64,000 nt of DNA from Candidatus Villigracilis affinis (GTDB taxonomy: Bacteria > Chloroflexota > Anaerolineae > Anaerolineales > Villigracilaceae): assembly GCA_016718275.1 (NCBI GenBank), contig JADKEA010000008.1, positions 120,984-184,983 on the forward strand, in the 5' to 3' direction. A program made the position numbers and the translations under genes. Below the pieces are notes generated by a model that searched no databases, was not told the DNA's origin, and saw only the letters and a program-made list of their open reading frames with translations. Numbering within the stretch: position 1 is the first letter of the stretch; each line of letters starts with the position of its first letter. Shown piece by piece: positions 59,757 to 64,000 of the stretch.

Positions 59757-59841
59757 ACCCATCGGTTTGCGTTCGCGAAGCATGATACTGGGGCGGGCGT
59801 GGACAATACTTGTAAATCGTGCAGCGCATGCTTTGTTGGGC
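59757..59841. repeat. attC site 1 (distal end of array, degenerate)
   Basis: Left end ACCCATC (one mismatch to RYYYAAC) at 59757, right end GTTGGGC at 59835-59841, inner GGTTTGCG and GCATGC parts. It lies between the stop codons of the NmrA-like gene (1 bp left) and the hydrolase gene (9 bp right). Inner arms pair less well than in the other sites. Confidence 0.7.
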
Positions 59842-59850
59842 GGCTTGGGA

Positions 59851-60561
59851 CTAGAAGCCACTTTTTCTATGCTGCTCAACAATCGCCATTATCGCATCAA
59901 CCACATCTTCAGCATGGCTACCCAGAATATTGTAATGATTTGTGTCCTTTACAAATATCTGTTTGCCTTGCTCTGAGAGCATGACTAATTCGGATTGTGT
60001 ATTCTGCCATGCTTTCATCGCCTCTTCAGAAGAAATGTTTGGGGGTTTAGGCAGCATGTATTCTTGAGTATCTACGGTAATTACAGCAAGTGGCAAGTTG
60101 CCAAGTGGGGGAAGCCTGCCCGTATCGGGAAGAGTAAGCGGTGTTTCGTTGGCATAACTGTTCAAGATTGCCTCAGTCGGGCTTTCAACTAAAACCAATC
60201 CTGCCATGCGATCCAAATGCTGGTGCGCGTATCGCAATACAATCGCGCCGCCAAACGAGTACCCCACCATGACGTAAGGTGGTTCAATGGGTACAAATTC
60301 CAATAATTTCTCTAAATCCTGTGTACGTGGCGGAATCGTTGGGGTGTTTAATTCCGCACCAGTACTTTTACCTGTCCCTGCGCGGTCATAGCGACAAGTG
60401 CATGTTCTCTGCGCTAACTGAGCTTGAATTGCAATCCATGGTGAACTGTCAACACCTGGCCCTGGAGATTCTAAGATAATCGAAGGGCTACCTTGTCCCA
60501 TACAGTTTACCCAAAGCCCAATGCCGCCTCCAATATCAACCATTTCCTCTTGATTTGTCAA
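59851..60561 (-). CDS. Alpha/beta hydrolase (cassette gene)
   Basis: 236 residues from a TTG at 60561, which has AAGGAGG 5 nt upstream. An ATG at 60543 is the alternative, and longer starts would read through an attC site. The fold is clear: VMVGYSFGGAIVLRYAHQH with nucleophile Ser in GYSFG, CRYDRAGTGKS and a terminal catalytic His in VKDTNHYNI. Substrate is unknown; such cassettes often encode small detoxifying or signalling hydrolases. It is flanked by attC 1 and attC 2. Confidence 0.85.
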   Translation of the reverse strand: MTNQEEMVDIGGGIGLWVNCMGQGSPSIILESPGPGVDSSPWIAIQAQLAQRTCTCRYDRAGTGKSTGAELNTPTIPPRTQDLEKLLEFVPIEPPYVMVGYSFGGAIVLRYAHQHLDRMAGLVLVESPTEAILNSYANETPLTLPDTGRLPPLGNLPLAVITVDTQEYMLPKPPNISSEEAMKAWQNTQSELVMLSEQGKQIFVKDTNHYNILGSHAEDVVDAIMAIVEQHRKSGF

Positions 60562-60616
60562 AGCAACCTCCTTGACAGACTCTTTTTTTAGAACACATAA
60601 GTAATACGATTGAACC

Positions 60617-60683
60617 CGCCAACGGCTCGCGTTAGCGGTTGGCGGGCTAGAATCTGTCCAAAAAGCTGCACGCTGTGTTGGGC
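60617..60683. repeat. attC site 2
   Basis: CGCCAAC at 60617 and GTTGGGC at 60677-60683, with inner GCGTTAGC and GCTGCACGC halves that pair in the usual attC manner. It is shorter (67 bp) than sites 3 and 4 and differs in its centre, so it is an older or foreign attC. Confidence 0.75.
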
Positions 60684-60819
60684 AGCATTTACGGAAAAGC
60701 CTTCTTGTAGAAACTAAGATAGAAACTACAAAAAATCGTTCCGCTAAAAAATCCCGCAAAAATCAGGGCAGTCACATAATCTAGAACAGACTCTGATACT
60801 AACGTTATTCCACAACTCA

Positions 60820-61317
60820 TCAGCTGGCATTTTCAAGAATTGTGTCCACGACGTTTGAGAGGGGTGCCGTTGCATCGATTATGATTGCGTTCTTGGGAAG
60901 ACCCACTTTTGTGTCATGTTGTAATCGCGCAAAGGATTCTCCTTCACTTGCCGTTCCTCCCCACTCGTTTTCAGGTCGGGCGGCAAGACGCCGGTTCAGC
61001 GTATCCAGATCGATCTCAAGAACAAAAACTTTATCGAACAGACCGATGAAGCGGTCGGAATTCCTGGAGCCACCGCAAAAGAATGTTACCGCATGGTTTT
61101 GATCGGCCACCAAAACTCTGACCTTCTCAACGTCCCATATCCAGGTACGATGCTCGTCAGAGCTACCATCCACGGGTTCCCCAGTTTTTAGATCGCCCCA
61201 ATAGGCCAACTCCTCATCGCCGTGGATGACGTGGTAGCCGCGCCTTTGCAGCTCGTCGCAGACCGTAGTTTTACCGGCACAGGAAACGCCGTCAATTAAG
61301 TAGTTCTTCACACCCAT
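60820..61317 (-). CDS. P-loop nucleotide or small-molecule kinase (cassette gene)
   Basis: 165 residues from the ATG at 61317; a longer reading from within attC 3 is rejected. P-loop GVSCAGKTTVCDEL at the N-terminus, HGDEELAYWGDL, TFFCGGSRN, and a lid-like RRLAARPENEWG. It resembles small AAA_17/adenylate-kinase-like enzymes, including some drug phosphotransferases. The Cys in the P-loop is unusual. Function could be modification of a nucleoside or a toxin or antibiotic. About 135 bp of untranslated sequence lies between its stop and attC 2. Confidence 0.75.
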   Translation of the reverse strand: MGVKNYLIDGVSCAGKTTVCDELQRRGYHVIHGDEELAYWGDLKTGEPVDGSSDEHRTWIWDVEKVRVLVADQNHAVTFFCGGSRNSDRFIGLFDKVFVLEIDLDTLNRRLAARPENEWGGTASEGESFARLQHDTKVGLPKNAIIIDATAPLSNVVDTILENAS

Positions 61318-61350
61318 GTTTCGTTTCCAATAAATAAGAGAGTCAAAGAT

Positions 61351-61480
61351 ACCCAACGGTTTGCGTTACCTGCGCTGGGGCGGGGACGGCGAAGCCGTCC
61401 AACCAGAAAAATGCTAAGGCGTAGAAAACTGCTTGAGATTTGCGCAGAATCCCCAGCGTCAGGTGCACGCTGTGTTGGGC
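61351..61480. repeat. attC site 3
   Basis: A 130-bp site from ACCCAAC at 61351-61357 to GTTGGGC at 61474-61480. Inner arms ACCTG CGCTGGGG and CCCCAGCG TCAGGT match over 13 positions, and the centre holds GGACGGC GAA GCCGTCC, a small hairpin. This is the clearest complete attC in the window. Confidence 0.9.
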
Positions 61481-61503
61481 GCTGCCAACTTGTGCAACAT
61501 ACA

Positions 61504-62298
61504 TTATGGGTCTCTAGCCCATTGAATAACAGGCGTTATCCACTCATCTAAAGGTTTGTAAAGGATGCCGTGTCCTGTTCCTATGTTTAGAACAATTTCA
61601 TCGTATCTGGAAAGTCCTTTATTGCCTTCGGAAAGCATAAATACTTCTTCGCATGAGCCACCATATTGATAATCAGCAGAGTCGTAAATTGATAGGACTT
61701 TCCCGTAAAGAAAGATACGGTTTTGTTTGAGGTCTGCAACAATCTCAGAGTTACAAATTCCCATAATGACAAATTTTATTTCTTGGTTCTCAAGGAAGTG
61801 AGAAACATAAATTGCAATGAACGCTCCCTTTGATGCGCCCACAACTGTAATGTTTGTTGCAGGAACACCAGCATTCAGTAAAGTCGTGACTTGTTCTTGA
61901 ATCCTTTTTGCATACTCAATGGGGTCAGTGTTTTTGACCCGCTGCTCACTAATGACAACAACTCCATAACTGCTAAATCTCTCTAAAATGGGTTGATATT
62001 CATATTCGCCAAAAACAGGATCCATTGCTGGAATACCTTGTTCTTCAATAATTCTCCCATGAATGTAGAAAAGATAATGTTTTGTCGTGTCAATCGATTT
62101 TGGAAAAGAAAATTTTGATAAATCAAAGACAGGAGATGGTTGTTCTGAAGTTGAAGTGGGGACTACTGAGTTTGTTGGTCGGATTGATGCTAAAGTGGCA
62201 GTTGGCATTGGTGTTTCTGTTGAAGTTGCTGTTGCAAGTGGTACGCAAGAAACAAAAACGATAGCAAGTAAGACCATGAGTAGTTTTTGCATTTTCAT
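61504..62298 (-). CDS. Lipoprotein with alpha/beta-hydrolase-like domain (cassette gene)
   Basis: 264 residues from ATG 62298; an upstream reading would cross attC 4. A lipoprotein signal (LLMVLLAIVFVSCVPL, Cys about 18) is followed by a Thr/Ser/Pro-rich linker (about 25-60). The hydrolase-like domain has HYLFYIHGRIIEEQG and a nucleophile elbow TVVGASKGAFIAIY (GASKG). A His in GTGHGIL near the C-terminus could complete a triad. It would act on the outer face of the membrane. Substrate is unknown. A membrane-exported cassette product is less common than a cytosolic one. Confidence 0.75.
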   Translation of the reverse strand: MKMQKLLMVLLAIVFVSCVPLATATSTETPMPTATLASIRPTNSVVPTSTSEQPSPVFDLSKFSFPKSIDTTKHYLFYIHGRIIEEQGIPAMDPVFGEYEYQPILERFSSYGVVVISEQRVKNTDPIEYAKRIQEQVTTLLNAGVPATNITVVGASKGAFIAIYVSHFLENQEIKFVIMGICNSEIVADLKQNRIFLYGKVLSIYDSADYQYGGSCEEVFMLSEGNKGLSRYDEIVLNIGTGHGILYKPLDEWITPVIQWARDP

Positions 62299-62327
62299 TA
62301 TTGTCTCATCGTTGTTTGCGAGAAAGC

Positions 62328-62447
62328 GCCGAACGGTTTGCGTTACCTGCGCTGGGGCGTCCAGCCAGAAAAATGAAAAGGCGTAGAAAACTGCTTGAGA
62401 TTGGCGCACGCGAAGCGCCCCAGCGCCAGGTGCACGCTTTGTTGGGC
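62328..62447. repeat. attC site 4
   Basis: From GCCGAAC at 62328-62334 (one change from RYYYAAC) to GTTGGGC at 62441-62447, with GCGTTACCTG CGCTGGGGCG and its counterpart CGCCCCAGCG CCAGGTGCACGC. It lacks the central GGACGGC hairpin of site 3 but keeps the arms and both ends. Confidence 0.88.
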
Positions 62448-62456
62448 AGGCGGCTT

Positions 62457-63215
62457 TTAGATAGGTTTCAAGATAACTACTCGCCGCTTTCCTATTTGAA
62501 ATTGCTCAACACGTTGAAAACCTTTATGCGATACCTTTTGCTGCTTATCGGAAACTATTGCCACAATGCTTGATGTGGAAAGGATGTCAATAAGTGCATT
62601 AAGCATTAACCATAGCGGGTCTACTAACTCACTCGAATTCAAGCCGTGCCAATGAGAGTGTTGTCCATAAGGAATATCTGTAAAAACAATATCTACCGAT
62701 TTGGCTTTTACGTTATTGATAATCGCTTTACTGTCTGTCGCACTTGCCTGAAATACCCTTGTGATTAATGGGTGTTCTTGAGCAAAAGCAGAGATTCTGT
62801 TTTTCAAAATATATCCACTTGCTAAAGCGTCTTTGTGAGAATCTTTATTGTACAACTCGAGCATTTTAGAGATTTCGCTGATGCGTTTGTCCAAACCAGC
62901 GACACCAAGCAACCCGAGATTCTGGCTTGCTAAAGCGACTGCTTTTTCATCTATATCCGAACCAATTACTTCTTGAATATGCTCTCTGTGCAAATAAGCC
63001 AAGATACTAAGATGATAGGCTGCGCCACAACAGGGGTCGTACAGGGTGCATGGCGTTGAAATATTATATATTGTTTTTCGATTTGCTACACAACGTTGGA
63101 ATATTTCACTTGCCAGCCTGACAGGAAAAGCAGGATGTCCCGACAAACTGTAAAACACTCGCCCACTGGAGAAATCTGAATAGTCCAGTTGTTCTTTTAC
63201 ATATTTATATTGCAT
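62457..63215 (-). CDS. AviRa-like 23S rRNA methyltransferase (cassette gene)
   Basis: 252 residues. SGHPAFPVRLASEIFQRCV, LYDPCCGAAYHLSILAYLHRE (SAM motif I, read in parts), GSDIDEKAVALASQNLGLLG and FTDIPYGQHSHWHG match the AviRa family, whose founder methylates a guanosine of 23S rRNA and gives resistance to orthosomycins such as avilamycin. All motif regions are intact. Its stop is 9 bp from attC 4 and its start is near the truncated attC 5. Whether it gives resistance here is inference; the natural substrate may be another rRNA site. Confidence 0.82.
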   Translation of the reverse strand: MQYKYVKEQLDYSDFSSGRVFYSLSGHPAFPVRLASEIFQRCVANRKTIYNISTPCTLYDPCCGAAYHLSILAYLHREHIQEVIGSDIDEKAVALASQNLGLLGVAGLDKRISEISKMLELYNKDSHKDALASGYILKNRISAFAQEHPLITRVFQASATDSKAIINNVKAKSVDIVFTDIPYGQHSHWHGLNSSELVDPLWLMLNALIDILSTSSIVAIVSDKQQKVSHKGFQRVEQFQIGKRRVVILKPI

Positions 63216-63247
63216 AAGTTTTTACCGATTGCTCAATACGATAGCCT

Positions 63248-63330
63248 GCCCAACGGTTTGCGTTACCTGCGCTGGGGCAGGGACGGCGAAGCCGTCCGAC
63301 TGGAAAAAGGCTAAGGCGTGTGAAACTGCA
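63248..63330. repeat. attC site 5, left half only
   Basis: GCCCAAC at 63248-63254 and the same GGTTTGCGTTACCTGCGCTG left arm as sites 3 and 6, with GGACGGCGAAGCCGTCC. The right half is missing: after AAACTGC the sequence passes into the 3' end of the DinB gene. No GTTGGGC follows. Confidence 0.8.
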
Positions 63331-63816
63331 TTAGAGATCGAGTGCATCTACATGGTGCGCGCCAAGCGTGAGAGATACTTCGCCACTGTGGTGGAGATCA
63401 TGTTTAATGGTGCTCCAGATTATCGATTGACGTGTGAGGTGAGGCGCATTCTCGCCCTGCCCATCCACGAATATATCCTCCAAGTTAGCTGGTGTCCAGC
63501 GAACGAGAGCATTCTGAATCATCTGCCAAGTAGTCTCGAGCCCCCTAACCAACTCGGCAGCGCTACGTGGAGGAGCGCCGTCTACATCCCATTTTTCTAA
63601 TAGAGCTATCTCAGCATCTGCTTCGCCTAGAACCAAGAAATTGCTGACGCGACCACTAATAATATGAGCAACATTTTCACCTACAGAGCGCAGTTGTGGA
63701 GCGACTCGTAGGGCGAGTTGGGCAGAGGATAGTGGTGCAATCGCTTTAATCAAGAGAGCCTGATAGGCATCCCATCCTTTGTAGAAAGCTAGGAGATTGA
63801 TTTGCTCTTCGACCAT
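63331..63816 (-). CDS. DinB-family protein (cassette gene)
   Basis: 161 residues. It is helical, with a His in SVGENVAHIISGRV and another in KHDLHHSGEVSLT, which with a third would bind a metal as in DinB/YfiT thiol-dependent enzymes. Such proteins may transfer thiols to toxic or reactive compounds. It is the next cassette after the truncated attC 5 and ends abruptly at that site, so its own attC half is lost. Two other DinB genes lie in the window (30.7 and 53.3 kb), both damaged. Confidence 0.85.
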   Translation of the reverse strand: MVEEQINLLAFYKGWDAYQALLIKAIAPLSSAQLALRVAPQLRSVGENVAHIISGRVSNFLVLGEADAEIALLEKWDVDGAPPRSAAELVRGLETTWQMIQNALVRWTPANLEDIFVDGQGENAPHLTRQSIIWSTIKHDLHHSGEVSLTLGAHHVDALDL

Positions 63817-63927
63817 TAAGGATTCCTTTCTTATGCACGTGTGTGCGGCAACGGCAATAGTTACTAATTCTGAACCAAAATCATCTTTGTATTATACAGA
63901 ATCGCCAAATGGTTATCTGAGACAAGC

Positions 63928-64000
63928 ACCCAACGGTTTGCGTTACCTGCGCTGGGGCGGGGACGGCGAAGCCGTCCAACTGGGAAAAATGCTGAGGCGT
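63928..64000. repeat. attC site 6, cut by the window edge
   Basis: ACCCAAC at 63928-63934 followed by the same left arm and GGACGGC GAA GCCGTCC as site 3. The right end lies beyond 64000, which shows that the array goes on. Confidence 0.85.

Larger units (their letters stand above)
59757..64000 (-). mobile_element. Integron gene-cassette array (integrase not in window)
   Basis: Six attC-type sites (four complete, one truncated, one cut by the edge) alternate with single minus-strand genes, each with its stop codon near the left end of the next site. Sites have RYYYAAC (ACCCAAC/GCCCAAC) at one end, GTTGGGC at the other and matching inner arms (ACCTG CGCTGGGG against CCCCAGCG CAGGT). The left halves of three sites are almost identical over about 50 bp, as in sedentary chromosomal integrons. 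Genes read right to left, so an intI would be expected to the right of 64000. Without it the array may be a CALIN. Confidence 0.85.

Noticed and set aside
60562..60759. Long starts of the cassette hydrolase, and likewise of the lipoprotein (62299-62409) and kinase (61318-61356)
   Set aside because: Those codons translate attC sequence, which is not part of the gene; shorter starts have better sites.

Overview
The window looks like chromosome of an Anaerolineae-type Chloroflexota bacterium (moderate GC, probably a metagenome-assembled genome). This placement is inferred from the style of the proteins, the spread of short intergenic palindromes, frequent TATAAT-like boxes 6-11 nt before start codons, and N/D-rich surface lipoproteins. 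No rRNA, tRNA or CRISPR array is visible.

Layout. 1-4.1 kb: minus-strand histidine operon hisG-hisD-hisC-hisB (hisB runs off the left edge), preceded by a leader peptide with seven His codons and a terminator, i.e. a classical his attenuator. 4.2-10.1 kb: a large bacterial alpha-2-macroglobulin with a CMEQ thioester, broken by one frameshift. 10.1-11.6 kb: eroded RHS remnants in AT-rich DNA. 11.7-19.6 kb: PspC protein, cNMP-sensor histidine kinase, SUI1 factor, EEP phosphatase, response regulator, frameshifted PBP1C, and an ECF sigma/N-D-rich anti-sigma pair. 19.7-28.8 kb: GT-C-like membrane protein, N/D-rich lipoprotein, PLD lipoprotein, MurJ, XseA/XseB, HIT, AlkD-like repair protein and truncated haemoglobin. 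29-32 kb: thiolase and 3-hydroxybutyryl-CoA dehydrogenase. 32.1-35.9 kb: a REP-associated transposase with REP-like palindromes, then a decayed LRR-Roc-COR (Roco) gene. 36-44.6 kb: a UPF0175-histidine-kinase fusion, GMC oxidoreductase, kynureninase, SIMPL protein and an ABC exporter. 44.9-53.2 kb: lipoprotein, M6 protease, TipAL-like MerR regulator, pseudouridine synthase, and the serine genes DUF1015-serA / serC on divergent promoters. 53.7-57.2 kb: a 1147-residue kinase-like-STAND-TPR fusion. 57.6-59.8 kb: a TetR regulator with two Rossmann-fold reductases.

59.75-64 kb is the most striking part: a gene-cassette array of an integron (or a cluster of attC sites without a visible integrase). 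Near-identical attC sites (RYYYAAC ... GTTRRRY ends with matching inner arms) separate single minus-strand genes: an alpha/beta hydrolase, a P-loop kinase, a lipoprotein hydrolase, an AviRa-like rRNA methyltransferase and a DinB protein. The array continues past the right edge, where the integrase would be expected.

Cautions. Four or more genes carry single-base frameshifts, and two poly-G stretches (about 35.81-35.86 kb and 53.63-53.65 kb) interrupt coding sequence. They look like assembly or read artefacts, so gene breaks and joins near them should not be over-interpreted.
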